DNA of 58,061 nucleotides from Propioniciclava tarda (GCF_900182665.1 NZ_FXTL01000020.1:1-58061); one strand, 5' to 3'. Positions 15,901 through 24,099 are shown, counted from the first letter of the stretch. The notes: generated from the sequence alone by a model not told the origin. Numbers and translations are program-made.

Positions 15901-16695
15901 CATGATGAGGTAGCCGGCGTCCCACCAGTCGCCCGACTCGGGCACGTCGGTCTGGTCGCCGAACACCTGCGGCGACGCGACCGGCAGGTCGGCGTACCAG
16001 TCGTAGAAGCTCAGCATCGAGCCGCCGATGAGGCTGGTGTAGCGCGCGCCGGACGCGTGGCTCACCATCGACATGGCCGGGATCGGCGAGAAGCCCGCGA
16101 TGCGGTCGGGGCCCCACCGCTTGATCGTGTAGGTGTGGGACGCCGCGACCATCTCGACCGCCTCGTCCCAGGACGCGCGCACGAGGCCACCCTTGCCGCG
16201 CGCGGATTTGTAGAGCTTGGCCTTCGCCGGGTCCTGAACGATGGACGCCCACGCCAGCACCGGATCTCCGTGCTCGGCCTTCGCCGCCCGGTAGAGGTCG
16301 AGCAGGACGCCGCGGATGTAGGGGTAGCGGATGCGCGTCGGCGAGTAGGTGTACCACGAGAACGCGGCGCCGCGCGGGCAGCCGCGGGGCTCGTAGTCGG
16401 GCTTGTCCGGGCCGGGGGAGGGGTAGTCGGTCTGCTGGGCCTCCCACGTGATGATGCCGTCCTTGACGTACACCTTCCAGCTGCAGGAGCCGGTGCAGTT
16501 CACGCCGTGGGTCGAGCGAACGACCTTGTCGTAGGCCCACCGGTCGCGGTAGAACCAGTCCGCTCGGCCGCCTTCGGCGTACAGGGCGCGCTTGTCGCCG
16601 CTGACCTCGGCTTTGGTGAAGAACCGCCGGGTGCCGACGAGAGCGTCCGCGAGAGGGCCGTCGATGCCGGCCGGACGCCGCTGGGTATCGGTCAC
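12904..16695 (-). CDS. narG: respiratory nitrate reductase alpha subunit NarG
   Basis: NarG (1263 residues) reduces nitrate to nitrite at a Mo-bisPGD centre. The FS0 cluster ligands are H63, C67, C71 and C106 (HGVNCTGSC and EPRGCPRG). D250 in GDQTDVPES corresponds to the molybdenum ligand Asp. Other matches to E. coli NarG run the full length (TPAWQETITGV, NHWYHSDLIYR, ILPAATWYEKHD, GGIHNSLTRI). There is no Tat signal, as expected for the cytoplasmic membrane-bound type. The GTG start at 16695 has AGGAGGA at the right distance and overlaps the upstream regulator's stop by 4 nt; the longer frame to 17064 is rejected. Residues 433-468 are a low-complexity insertion coded by dispersed repeats. 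Confidence 0.97.
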   Translation of the reverse strand: MTDTQRRPAGIDGPLADALVGTRRFFTKAEVSGDKRALYAEGGRADWFYRDRWAYDKVVRSTHGVNCTGSCSWKVYVKDGIITWEAQQTDYPSPGPDKPDYEPRGCPRGAAFSWYTYSPTRIRYPYIRGVLLDLYRAAKAEHGDPVLAWASIVQDPAKAKLYKSARGKGGLVRASWDEAVEMVAASHTYTIKRWGPDRIAGFSPIPAMSMVSHASGARYTSLIGGSMLSFYDWYADLPVASPQVFGDQTDVPESGDWWDAGYLIMWGSNIPMTRTPDAHWMTEARYRGQKVVAMSPDYAENVKFADEWLPVAPGTDGALGMAMGHVVLKEFFVDKTTPYFDGYVKQYTDLPFLVTLDAQADGSYKPGKFLVAGDFPNAAQDSENAMFKPALWDGATDAPAVPNGTLGHRFGESGMGKWNLDLGDLAPLLTLAGPSTSTGNVPATRSGTTVAEPVEAPTTAAQPVETVRLTLPSFDTPDGTAAPVTRGVPVRRVGDRLVTTVFDLMLAQYGVGRPGLPGDWPADYDDVEGLYTPAWQETITGVEAALVARIAREFAQNAEDTQGRSMIVMGAGTNHWYHSDLIYRTMLMLTTITGCQGRNGGGWAHYVGQEKARPITGWAQMAFGLDWSRPPRQMIQTGYWYINTDQWRYDTFNADVLAAGEVGNGAFEGRTTADLFAQSARSGWMPTYPTFDRNPLQLADDAKAAGQEVAPYVAASLKDGSLKFAVEDPDAEENWPRALTLWRANLFGNSAKGDEYFLKHLLGTDHAVTASEAPEGQRPKDINWRPQAPEGKLDMLLTLDFRMTSSTLMSDVILPAATWYEKHDINTTDMHPFIHPFTPAINPPWQAKTDWDIFGLLANKLSEFAVTHLGTRTDAVAVPLMHDSPDAMATPHGQVRDWKTGEVDPIPGVTMPKIIAVERDYTKIGEKYGSIGPVLDKLGTTTKAVTVDVNSAITYLKGRNGVRTGVGPSDGRPKLDNGIQVAETIMALAGTTNGHLATQGFKTLEKRTGIQLHDLAAEHEGKIITFAEIVGQPTPVITSPEWSGSETGGRRYSPFTINVERLKPWHTLTGRQHFYLDHDWMQALGECLPTYRGPLNMTHLFGETPLGETNALGVSVRYLTPHFKWAIHSQYQDNWFMQQLSRGGQQIWMSVEDAEKVGIADNDWVELVNRNGVVNARAIVSHRMPKGTIYMYHSQDRLIDVPLTEKNGRRGGIHNSLTRIMIKPSHIIGGYAQLAFAFNYLGPTGNNRDEVTMIRKRSQSVEY
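15300..15395. repeat. cluster of dispersed repeats inserted in narG
   Basis: Two TTCGACCGGCT(C/G)AGCC units are followed by two inverted, decayed units (CCTGAGCGTGTCGCAGG, CCTGTGCTTGTCGAAGG). They code for the low-complexity run GTTVAEPVEAPTTAAQPVE and flanks in a loop that is variable between NarG proteins. Confidence 0.75.
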
Positions 16696-17456
16696 TGTTC
16701 CTCCTGGTGGCGGAAGTTTCGGGCGGTGGAGACGCGGGCGATGCACAGGTCTGGCTCGATGAAGGGGACCAGGCCGATGGCGGCCCGGTCTTCGCCGAGG
16801 GTCGCCATCGTTGCCTGGATGAGGCCGCGATGGACGCCGCAGGCGACGCCCGGGTTCACCTGGGCCAGCTCGCGGATCGGGCAGTCGTTGAGACCGAGCT
16901 CGACCGTCTGGCCGTCGTCGGTCGTCGAGAGCTTGGTGGTGTAGCCCCAGGTCTGGAGCACATCGACGAGGGCGCCGGCCTTCGCGAGGAAGTGCCCGGG
17001 GGTCTTGGCCGGGGACAGGCCCAGCCCCTCGGGGACGAACTTGTCGCGGTTGCGCTCGACCCACTGGGCGGCGGCCTCTTCCGCGGTCTGGGGGACGCCC
17101 TCGGACTGGGCGTCCAGGAAGGAGTCGGCCAGCAGCCCCGCGAGCAGGCGGTAGGTGCCCGGCTCGCTGGTGGTGATGCTGCCCGGGTTGGCGACGTAGT
17201 GGCGGCGGGGGCGTCCGACACTGACCTTGACGTCATGCGCCAGCAGCAAGCCGCCGCCGAGCAACTGGTCGACGTGGAAGCGGACGGTCGTCGCGTGCAG
17301 TCCGATGCGGTCGCCCAGTTCGGACGCCGTAAGGCCCTCCGCCCTCGTGCGCGGCTCGTCGGCGGTGCTGGCGACGGGCAGGTTGCCCAGGATCTGCATG
17401 ATTTCGCGGCGGACGGGGGACGTCAGCAGCGCCATCGGCGAGGCCTCGGTGGTCAA
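16692..17456 (-). CDS. winged-helix regulator with three conserved cysteines, linked to narGHJI
   Basis: A 254-residue regulator of the ArsR/SufR-like type (COG2345-like). Residues 11-85 form a winged helix (LTASELGDRIGLHATTVRFHVDQL, then a GRPRRHY wing). C192, C206 and C238 (DCPIREL, NPGVACGVH, DLCIARV) match the three-cysteine pattern with which SufR-type proteins bind an Fe-S cluster, so oxygen or nitric oxide sensing is likely; this is inference. The start is set at TTG 17456 because AAGGAG stands 7 nt upstream; an ATG at 17504 lacks one. It overlaps narG by 4 nt, so it is the first gene of the nar operon and divergent from narK. Confidence 0.78.
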   Translation of the reverse strand: MTTEASPMALLTSPVRREIMQILGNLPVASTADEPRTRAEGLTASELGDRIGLHATTVRFHVDQLLGGGLLLAHDVKVSVGRPRRHYVANPGSITTSEPGTYRLLAGLLADSFLDAQSEGVPQTAEEAAAQWVERNRDKFVPEGLGLSPAKTPGHFLAKAGALVDVLQTWGYTTKLSTTDDGQTVELGLNDCPIRELAQVNPGVACGVHRGLIQATMATLGEDRAAIGLVPFIEPDLCIARVSTARNFRHQEEQ

Positions 17457-17846
17457 CGGTGACTCCTTTATCGAACATAAAAATGAGTTCGCGTCGTCCA
17501 GCATAGGAGTTGTGGCCGGTCAATGTCACGAATTGTGTCCAGCGTCGGCTCGTCGAGGCGGGGTGGCGGCGGCGTGGTCCCTGAGGCTGGCCCTGACCTG
17601 CCTTGACCAGGCGCTGCCTGATCGCGGGCTATGAGGCGGACTTATTATGGGATAGGGGCGGCTGGTGGGGGTGAGCGACGCGGGCCGGGGCGTGGTCGGG
17701 GTCCACCGGGTCGCTCGAATGCCTACGTGACCAACGAGCCCTCTGGTGCGCCCTGTGGTGCATTTCTCGCGGAGGTCCGGGATGGGGTGTAGTGTTCTGG
17801 GCGGCCAGTTTAGACGATTGTTTTCATTCTAATTTGAGGGGAGCCA
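17457..17846. promoter_or_regulatory. divergent nar control region
   Basis: This 390-bp gap holds no supported gene. On the minus strand TATGCT at 17505-17500, inside CTCCTATGCTG, is a likely -10 about 44 nt before the regulator start; the same motif precedes the paralogue at 20622. On the plus strand an AT-rich island (about 17808-17835) with TTTAGA and TCTAAT lies just before the narK ribosome binding site GAGGGGA, and probably contains the narK promoter or a regulator site. I cannot identify a defined FNR- or NarL-type box. Confidence 0.4.
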
Positions 17847-19214
17847 ATGGAGGCCCATCCCGCCCAGCACGAACTGCGTGGCTCCGGCCGCGTCCTGACG
17901 CTTTCGACGATCGCCTTCACCCTGATGTTCGCGGTGTGGCTGATGTTCGGCATCCTCGGCGTCCCCATCCAGAAGGAGTTCAAGCTCAGCAACCCTGAGC
18001 TGTTCTGGATCACCTCGCTGGCCGTGCTGAACGGATCGATGTGGCGCCTGCCCGCCGGCATGCTGGCCGACAAGATCGGCGGCAAGAAGGTGATGGTCTT
18101 CCTGCTGTTCTCGGGAGCGGTGGCGTCCGTCGCGGTCTCCTTCGCCAGCAGCTACCCGATGCTGCTCGTGCTGGCCTTCCTGGTGGGCTTCGTCGGCAAC
18201 TCCTTCAGCGTCGGCATCGCCTGGAACTCGGCGTGGTACAGCCAGCGGCGCAAGGGCTTCGCCCTCGGCGTCTTCGGCGCCGGCAACGTGGGGGCGTCCG
18301 CCACGAAGTTCATCGGTCCGGCGATCATCGCCGGGACCGCGGGGGCGACCTACTTCGGGATCATCCCCGGCGGCTGGCGCGTCATTCCGATCATCTACGC
18401 GGTGCTGCTCGTCGCGACGGCCGTCGCGATCCTGCTGGTGGCGCCCAAGGTCGATCACGTCCCTGCCTCGGGCAAGCCCATTCGCGAGATGCTCGAGCCC
18501 CTCAAGGACATTCGAGTCTGGCGGTTCAGCCTGTACTACGTCGTCGTCTTCGGGGCGTACGTGGCGCTGTCGGCCTATCTGCCGAGCTATTACGTCAAGA
18601 GCTTCGGCGTCGACCTGCAGACGGCAGCGCTGCTGACCGCAACGTTCATCTTCCCGGCCTCGCTGCTGCGTCCGCTCGGCGGCTGGGTGAGCGACCGGTG
18701 GGGGGCTCGTCGGGCCATGTACTTCACGTTCTTCGTCATGCTCGTCGCCTGCGGCGTCCTGATGATGCCGAACGGCCACATCGTCCTGCATAACCCGAAC
18801 GGCTCGCAGACGGCGCTGCTGCACTACAACATCAGCTTGTGGCTGTTCGTGCTGCTGGTCTTCATCGTCGGCTGTGCCATGGGCATCGGCAAGGCCGCCG
18901 TCTTCAAGCACATCCCGACGTACTTCCCCGACAACGTCGGGTCCGTCGGCGGCCTCGTCGGGATGCTCGGCGGGCTGGGCGGATTCCTCCTGCCGCTGAT
19001 GTTCTCCTACACCCAGGAGTGGACGGGCATGTGGTCGTCCGCGTTCGGCATTCTCGCCATCTTCGTCGCCCTCTCACTCGCGTGGATGCACTGGACGATC
19101 CACCGCATGCACCAAAGCTCTTCGGCGCATCTCAACGACCTACTGGAGAGGCCGCACACCGGCGTGCCCTCGTCCCCCATCACCGCACCGACCCCTGAGG
19201 AGGTCCGCGCATGA
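17847..19214 (+). CDS. narK: NarK-family nitrate/nitrite transporter, first copy
   Basis: A 455-residue major facilitator protein with about twelve membrane segments. The nitrate-porter signatures are present: the Gly-rich motif GNSFSVGIAWNSAWYSQRRKG in the first half with its conserved arginine, and GKAAVFKHIPTYFP with GSVGGLVGMLGGLGGF in the second half. It most resembles the NarK1 type, often linked to proton-driven nitrate uptake. The last 35 residues are a cytoplasmic tail. It has a good ribosome binding site and overlaps the second narK by 4 nt. Confidence 0.93.
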   Translation: MEAHPAQHELRGSGRVLTLSTIAFTLMFAVWLMFGILGVPIQKEFKLSNPELFWITSLAVLNGSMWRLPAGMLADKIGGKKVMVFLLFSGAVASVAVSFASSYPMLLVLAFLVGFVGNSFSVGIAWNSAWYSQRRKGFALGVFGAGNVGASATKFIGPAIIAGTAGATYFGIIPGGWRVIPIIYAVLLVATAVAILLVAPKVDHVPASGKPIREMLEPLKDIRVWRFSLYYVVVFGAYVALSAYLPSYYVKSFGVDLQTAALLTATFIFPASLLRPLGGWVSDRWGARRAMYFTFFVMLVACGVLMMPNGHIVLHNPNGSQTALLHYNISLWLFVLLVFIVGCAMGIGKAAVFKHIPTYFPDNVGSVGGLVGMLGGLGGFLLPLMFSYTQEWTGMWSSAFGILAIFVALSLAWMHWTIHRMHQSSSAHLNDLLERPHTGVPSSPITAPTPEEVRA

Positions 19215-20611
19215 CCGCAACGACAGAGCCCGCCCGCAAGGGCAACGAGTGGCTGCAAGCGTGGGACCCCGAGGACGAGAAGACCTGGGACTCCAAGCTC
19301 GCCTGGCAGACCCTCTGGATCACGACGTTCACGCTCACGATGTGCTTCGTCGCCTGGTTCCTGCCGAGCGCGATCGTCCCGAAGCTCAATGCGATCGGCT
19401 ACTCGTTCACCAAGGACCAGCTCTACTGGCTCGCCGCCATCCCCGGCCTGTCCGGCGGCCTGATGCGCCTCGTGTGGATGGTGCTGCCGCCCATCGTGGG
19501 CACCCGCAAGATGGTGGCCGCGACGACGCTGCTGCTGTTCTTCCCCGTGCTGGGGTGGGGCGTCCGGTCGATGTCGCCCACCGCGCCGTATTGGGAGCTG
19601 CTCGTCCTGGCCTTCTTGGCCGGCATCGGCGGCGGCGCCTTCTCGGGCTTCATGCCGTCCACCTCCTACTTCTTCCCCCGCAAGAAGCAGGGCGTTGCCC
19701 TCGGCCTGCAGGCCGGTATCGGTAACTTCGGCGTCTCGCTCGTCCAGCTGCTCACGCCATGGATCATCGGCCTGGGCATGCTGTGGTGGCTCGGCCAGAG
19801 CCAGAAGATGAAGGTGCCGGGCAAGCCGGACCGGGAGGTTTGGTACCAGGCGGCGTCCTTCGTCTGGCTGCCATTCATCCTGATCGGCGCCTGGATCGCC
19901 TGGCAGTACCTGAAGTCGGTGCCGATCAAGGCCAACATTCGCCAGCAGTTCGACATCTTCAACAACCCGGATACCTGGTTCATGACGCTGCTCTACATCA
20001 TGACCTTCGGCACCTTCTCGGGCCTGTCGGCCCAGTTCGGCCTGCTCATGGGCAACCTCTACGGCGCCGGGAATCCCGCCATCGTCCAGGGTGCTGGCGC
20101 GACCGCCAAGATCCTGGTCCAGGGCTACGCCGTGCCGGACCCGGCCGCGTTCGTCTTCCTCGGACCGCTCGTCGGCGCGGGAGCGCGGGTGCTGTTCTCG
20201 CCGCTCACCGACCGGATGGGCGGCGCCATCTGGACGTTCATCTCGGGCCTCGGCCTCATCGGCTCGATCATCTACACCATCGGCGGTCTGGTGCCGAACA
20301 CGTCCTCGGCGGCGACGCTGCAAGCCGGGTTCAACCAGTTCCTCTGGGGCATGCTGGCGATCTTCCTGTTCGCCGGCATAGGTAATGCGTCCACGTTCAA
20401 GCAGATGCCAATGATCTTCGAGCGGCGCCAGGCCGGCGGCGTCATCGGCTGGACGGGCGCCATCGCGGCCTTCGGGCCGTTCCTGTTCGGCCTGGGCCTG
20501 ACACTGATGCCCGCGACGACGTTCTACTGGATCGGCGTCGTGTGGGCCGCCCTGTGCGTCGTGCTCACCTGGTGGCGGTACGCGCGGCCCGGGGCGCCTA
20601 AGCCCAGCTGA
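19211..20611 (+). CDS. narK: NarK-family nitrate/nitrite transporter, second copy
   Basis: A 466-residue major facilitator protein with a longer N-terminus (WDPEDEKTWDSKLAWQTLW) typical of NarK2/NarU-type nitrate-nitrite exchangers. Signature elements are GGGAFSGFMPSTSYFFPRKKQG in the first half and FAGIGNASTFKQMPMIFERRQAGG with GWTGAIAAFGPF in the second. The tandem, 4-nt-overlapping pair recalls the NarK1-NarK2 fusion of Paracoccus, but here the genes are separate. It is convergent with the following regulator, 10 bp away. Confidence 0.93.
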   Translation: MTATTEPARKGNEWLQAWDPEDEKTWDSKLAWQTLWITTFTLTMCFVAWFLPSAIVPKLNAIGYSFTKDQLYWLAAIPGLSGGLMRLVWMVLPPIVGTRKMVAATTLLLFFPVLGWGVRSMSPTAPYWELLVLAFLAGIGGGAFSGFMPSTSYFFPRKKQGVALGLQAGIGNFGVSLVQLLTPWIIGLGMLWWLGQSQKMKVPGKPDREVWYQAASFVWLPFILIGAWIAWQYLKSVPIKANIRQQFDIFNNPDTWFMTLLYIMTFGTFSGLSAQFGLLMGNLYGAGNPAIVQGAGATAKILVQGYAVPDPAAFVFLGPLVGAGARVLFSPLTDRMGGAIWTFISGLGLIGSIIYTIGGLVPNTSSAATLQAGFNQFLWGMLAIFLFAGIGNASTFKQMPMIFERRQAGGVIGWTGAIAAFGPFLFGLGLTLMPATTFYWIGVVWAALCVVLTWWRYARPGAPKPS

Positions 20612-20621
20612 CCGGGGTAGA

Positions 20622-21374
20622 TCAGGCGGGAGTGGCGGGCTGCGCGATGCGCGTCCGCCACTCTTGCGTTGCGGGGTCGCGCTCGGTGGTGATCTCCAGG
20701 TGCGCGGCGCCGAGGCTCGTCAGGGCGGACCGCAGCAGGCTCTCGTGCAGCGACAACGCGACCTCCGGATTGCGGTCCGCCAGGTAGCGCAGTGGGCAGC
20801 CCGGGAAGCCGATGTCGACGAAGCGTTGGTCCGGGGATGGCTCGACGGTGAGCGAGTAGGACCAGCGCTCCAGCAGGTCGACGAGGACGGCGATCTTGTC
20901 GATGAGAGCTTCCGTCGACAGCGCCCGCTCGTAACTGGGGGTCGAGCCGAAGCTGGCGACGAACTGCTTGACCCACCGCTCGGCTGCCTGCGCCGGCGTG
21001 ACCATCTCGCCCGTCCGGAGCTGGTGAGCGAAGGCGTCGCTCAGCACCTCGGAGATGAGCTTGGCCGCGTCGTAGTTGCCGTGTGTCTCCAACTGCGACG
21101 GGTCGACGCTGTAGTGCCGACGCGGACGCCCGACGCCCAGGCGGACGTCGTGGAAACAGAGCAGGTGCGCGCCGACCAGTTGGTCGACGTGGAAGCGGAC
21201 CGTCGTGACGTGCAGGCCCAGCCGCTGCCCGAGTTCGGACGCCGTCATGCCGTCGCGTCGCGCGTGCGGTTCGGTCTCCGTCGGCAGGGGCGGCAAATTC
21301 GACAGAATCGACATGATGCTCTGCCGTGCTGGAGAGTCCAACAGGGCAGCTTGGTCCAGCTCCCGCCTCATCAA
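20622..21374 (-). CDS. winged-helix regulator, paralogue of the nar regulator, with degenerate cysteine site
   Basis: This 250-residue protein aligns end to end with the regulator at 16692-17456: DSPARQSIMSILSNLP, MTASELGQRLGLHVTTVRFHVDQL, GRPRRHY. Of the three putative cluster cysteines only the first remains (GCPLRYL); the second is leucine (NPEVALSLH) and the third region reads LEITTERD. It probably no longer binds an Fe-S cluster in the same way. It lies between narK and modABC and is divergent from nothing; the 76 bp to modC hold two copies of a TCAGCAT-RGGGAC motif. Targets are unknown; nar and mod are the obvious candidates. Confidence 0.8.
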   Translation of the reverse strand: MMRRELDQAALLDSPARQSIMSILSNLPPLPTETEPHARRDGMTASELGQRLGLHVTTVRFHVDQLVGAHLLCFHDVRLGVGRPRRHYSVDPSQLETHGNYDAAKLISEVLSDAFAHQLRTGEMVTPAQAAERWVKQFVASFGSTPSYERALSTEALIDKIAVLVDLLERWSYSLTVEPSPDQRFVDIGFPGCPLRYLADRNPEVALSLHESLLRSALTSLGAAHLEITTERDPATQEWRTRIAQPATPA

Positions 21375-21383
21375 TGACCCTTC

Positions 21384-21443
21384 TCAGCATGGGGACACGT
21401 GCACTGTGATCAGCAGCATTTCAGCATAGGGGACGCGGCATGC
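21384..21443 (-). promoter_or_regulatory. promoter/operator candidate of the second regulator
   Basis: Two copies of TCAGCAT(A)GGGGAC (21384-21396 and 21421-21434), plus CAGCAT and ATGCTG arms spaced by 12 nt (21422-21445 region). Read on the minus strand one copy supplies a TATGCT -10-like hexamer about 49 nt before the start, as in the paralogous regulator gene. Confidence 0.4.
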
Positions 21444-21450
21444 TGTCGCG

Positions 21451-22536
21451 TCAATGACGCGGATACAGGAATACCTGCGTGGCCTTGACCTGAGCGTGAA
21501 GCTGATCGCCCGGCGCCAAGGATAACGCCGCCGCACCGGGGGCGCTGAGGTCCGCGGAGAGGCGCTGGCCGTTGGCGACGGTCAGGTTGACGCGGACGGT
21601 GGCCCCGCGTGGGTCCACGTCGACGACCCGGACGCCCCACGTGTTGCGGGGGCTGCCAGCCGGAGGCGTCCGGAACAGGGCGACCGCCGAGGGCGCGAAG
21701 GTCGCCATGACGTGCTGCCCGCCGACGGCGTCCTCGGGGCCCTCCCAGAGGCCCAGCACGCGGTCGTCTCCGACGAGGACGCCGTTGGCCGCGGGATCGT
21801 GCGGGTCGGCCGTCCCCTCCAGCAGGTTGACCCCGGACAGGTCGGCCAGGAATCCGGTCCGGGGCCGGGCCAGGACGTCGGCGATCGGGCCGGACTCGAC
21901 GAGGCGTCCGGCTTCGAGACACACGAGATCGTCGGCGAGCGTCCAGATGTCGAGGGGGTCGTGGGTGACGAGGGCGACGGTGGCGCCACAGGCGGGCAGC
22001 CGCTCGGCCAGCAGCGCCCGCATCGCCCCCGCTGTGGCGACGTCGAGCGACGCGAGCGGCTCGTCCAGCAGCACGATCGCGGGATCGGTCGCCAGTGCCC
22101 TGGCCAAGGCGACGCGCTGCGCCTCCCCGCCGGACAGCGCGCGGGCGCGCCGGGACGCCAGCGGGGCCGCGCCGACGGCGTCCAGTTCGCGCAGGGCGCG
22201 CTCGCGGGCCTCGGTCTTGCCGGCGCCGCGCGACCGGACGCCGAAGGCGACGTTGTCGACGACGTCCAGGTGCGGGAAGAGCAGCGGACGCTGCGCCAGC
22301 AGCGCGATCGGCCGGCGGTGGGTCGGGACGTGAGCGGCGGCGTCCGACAAGACCCGGAGCCCGAGGCTGACGGACCCGCGGTCGGGGCGGAGCTCGCCCG
22401 AGACGAGGCCCACCAGCGTCGACTTGCCCGAGCCGTTGGGTCCGACGATCGCCGTGACCCGTCCGGCCGCCAAGGTGGCGTCGACGTCGAACTGGCGCGC
22501 GTCGATCGCGGCTGTGATCAGGACGTCGTCAGCCAT
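21451..22536 (-). CDS. modC: molybdate ABC transporter ATP-binding protein ModC
   Basis: ModC (361 residues) powers molybdate import. The ABC domain has Walker A GPNGSGKST, the signature ALSGGEAQRVALARAL, Walker B VLLDEPLASLD and the H-loop VTHDP. Residues from about 290 are a TOBE/Mop domain that binds oxyanion for regulation. It overlaps modB by 8 nt, giving modABC on the minus strand. The final codons are followed by a short gap to the regulator promoter region. Confidence 0.93.
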   Translation of the reverse strand: MADDVLITAAIDARQFDVDATLAAGRVTAIVGPNGSGKSTLVGLVSGELRPDRGSVSLGLRVLSDAAAHVPTHRRPIALLAQRPLLFPHLDVVDNVAFGVRSRGAGKTEARERALRELDAVGAAPLASRRARALSGGEAQRVALARALATDPAIVLLDEPLASLDVATAGAMRALLAERLPACGATVALVTHDPLDIWTLADDLVCLEAGRLVESGPIADVLARPRTGFLADLSGVNLLEGTADPHDPAANGVLVGDDRVLGLWEGPEDAVGGQHVMATFAPSAVALFRTPPAGSPRNTWGVRVVDVDPRGATVRVNLTVANGQRLSADLSAPGAAALSLAPGDQLHAQVKATQVFLYPRH

Positions 22537-23344
22537 CGGACACCCCGCTCGCTGCCCGGTTGACCAGTCCGGACACCGCCATCAAGGCTGCCGCCAGCCC
22601 GAGGAGGACGACCGACAGGGCGAGGGCGGCGTCCGGCTCGACCTCGCGGGCGAGGTAGATGGCCTGGGGCAGGGTCTGGGTGACGCCCTGCAGCGAGCCG
22701 GCGAAGGTCAGGGTCGCCCCGAACTCGCCGAGCGCGCGGGCTAACGCCATCGCGGCCCCGCTGACGAAGGCGGGCGCCAGGAGCGGCAGGGTGATCCGGG
22801 ACAGGACGCGACTGGGCGAGGCGCCCAGCGTGGCGGCGACCTGCTCGAAGCCGGGGTCGAGCGTCCGCAGTGCTGCTTCGACAGCGATGACGAAGTAGGG
22901 CATCGCGACGAACGTTTGCCCGATCACCACCGCCAGCGTCGTGAACCCGATCTCGATGCCGAACGCCGAGAGGTGGGCGCCGAGCAGGCCGCGGCGTCCG
23001 AGGGTGACGAGCAGAGCGAGGCCCGCGACCACCGGCGGCAGCACCATGGGCAGGACGGCCAGGACGCGGGCGACCGCCGCCCAGGGACCCGTCGACCGGG
23101 CGATGGCGAGAGCGAGGGGCAGCCCCAGCACGATGGTCAGGATGAGCGAGGCCGCGCAGGTCTGGAGGCTGAGGGCGAGGGCGTCCACCGACTCGGGGGT
23201 GGCCAGCAGGGCGGGCAGCCGCAGCCACGGCACCCGGGTCAGCAGCCCGGCGATGGGCAGGGCCACGAACGCCAGCGCGAGCCCGGCCGGCACAAACAGC
23301 CAGCCGGGCAGGGGTCGCGCCTGCGGCGTCCGGGCTCTGCTCAC
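22529..23344 (-). CDS. modB: molybdate ABC transporter permease ModB
   Basis: ModB (271 residues) is the membrane channel of the molybdate importer. About six hydrophobic segments and the coupling-helix EAA motif (EQVAATLGASPSRVLSRITLPLLAPAF) are visible. The GTG/ATG start region overlaps the modA stop by 4 nt; the stop overlaps modC. Confidence 0.93.
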   Translation of the reverse strand: MSRARTPQARPLPGWLFVPAGLALAFVALPIAGLLTRVPWLRLPALLATPESVDALALSLQTCAASLILTIVLGLPLALAIARSTGPWAAVARVLAVLPMVLPPVVAGLALLVTLGRRGLLGAHLSAFGIEIGFTTLAVVIGQTFVAMPYFVIAVEAALRTLDPGFEQVAATLGASPSRVLSRITLPLLAPAFVSGAAMALARALGEFGATLTFAGSLQGVTQTLPQAIYLAREVEPDAALALSVVLLGLAAALMAVSGLVNRAASGVSDG

Positions 23345-24099
23345 GGCTTCCCGAAGCCGAACTCGGTCAGGATCGCCTGGCCCTTGGGTCCGGTGACGTA
23401 GTCGATGTAGGCCCGGGCGAGCGCCGCGTCCTTGGTGGACGCCGTCGCCGCGATCGGGTAGTTGTTCACGACCTTCTCCGAGCCAGGAATCGCCACGGCC
23501 GTGACTTTAGCGCCCGCGGACTTGGCGTCGGTGGCGTACACGACGCCGGCATCGGCCTCGCCCGAGGTGACCTTGCCGAGGACGTCGGTGACGGTCTGCT
23601 CCTGCGACACGGGCTTCGGCGAGACCCCGAGGTTCTTCTCGAGCGTCGCCAGGGCGTTGCCACACGGGACGCCCACCGCGCAGACGACGAGCTTCTTGCC
23701 GTCGAGGGAGGCGTCCAGGCCGGTGATCTTGGCGGGGTTACCCGGGGCCACCACCAGCGTCAGGACGTTGGTGGCGAAGAGCGTTGGCTTGCCGGCGGTG
23801 AGCGCGGCGTCGGTGGCCTTCTTCATGTTGGACTCGTCCGCGGAGGCGAAGACGTCCGCGGGGGCGCCGCCCAAGAGCTGGTCGACGAGGGCGGACGAGC
23901 CGTTGAAGTTGTAGCTCACCTTGGCGCCGGTCTCGGCCCCGAAGGCGTCCCCGATCTTGGTGAAGGCGCCCTTGAGCGAGGCGGCGGCGAAGACCGTGAC
24001 GGTCTTGCCGGACGCGACCGCCGGCGAGGAGGTGCCGGCGGGGGCCGAGCAGCCGGCGAGGACGAGGGCAGCAGCGAGCGACGCGACGAGCTTCTTCAT
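23341..24099 (-). CDS. modA: molybdate-binding lipoprotein ModA
   Basis: ModA (252 residues) is the extracellular molybdate-binding protein. It has a lipoprotein signal peptide ending LVLAGC with the lipid-bearing C17. Family blocks are VTVFAAASLKGAFTKIGDAF, YNFNGSSALVDQLLGGAPADVFASAD and GEADAGVVYATDAKSAG, which line the oxyanion site. A clear ribosome binding site (AAGGAAG) precedes the ATG. It is 21 bp from the TOBE regulator, which is transcribed in the same direction. Confidence 0.95.
   Translation of the reverse strand: MKKLVASLAAALVLAGCSAPAGTSSPAVASGKTVTVFAAASLKGAFTKIGDAFGAETGAKVSYNFNGSSALVDQLLGGAPADVFASADESNMKKATDAALTAGKPTLFATNVLTLVVAPGNPAKITGLDASLDGKKLVVCAVGVPCGNALATLEKNLGVSPKPVSQEQTVTDVLGKVTSGEADAGVVYATDAKSAGAKVTAVAIPGSEKVVNNYPIAATASTKDAALARAYIDYVTGPKGQAILTEFGFGKP

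Noticed and set aside
16696-17064. Longer narG reading frame (1386 residues)
   Set aside because: It runs antisense-free but inside the upstream regulator gene in another frame; the GTG at 16695 has an AGGAGGA site and fits the NarG family length.
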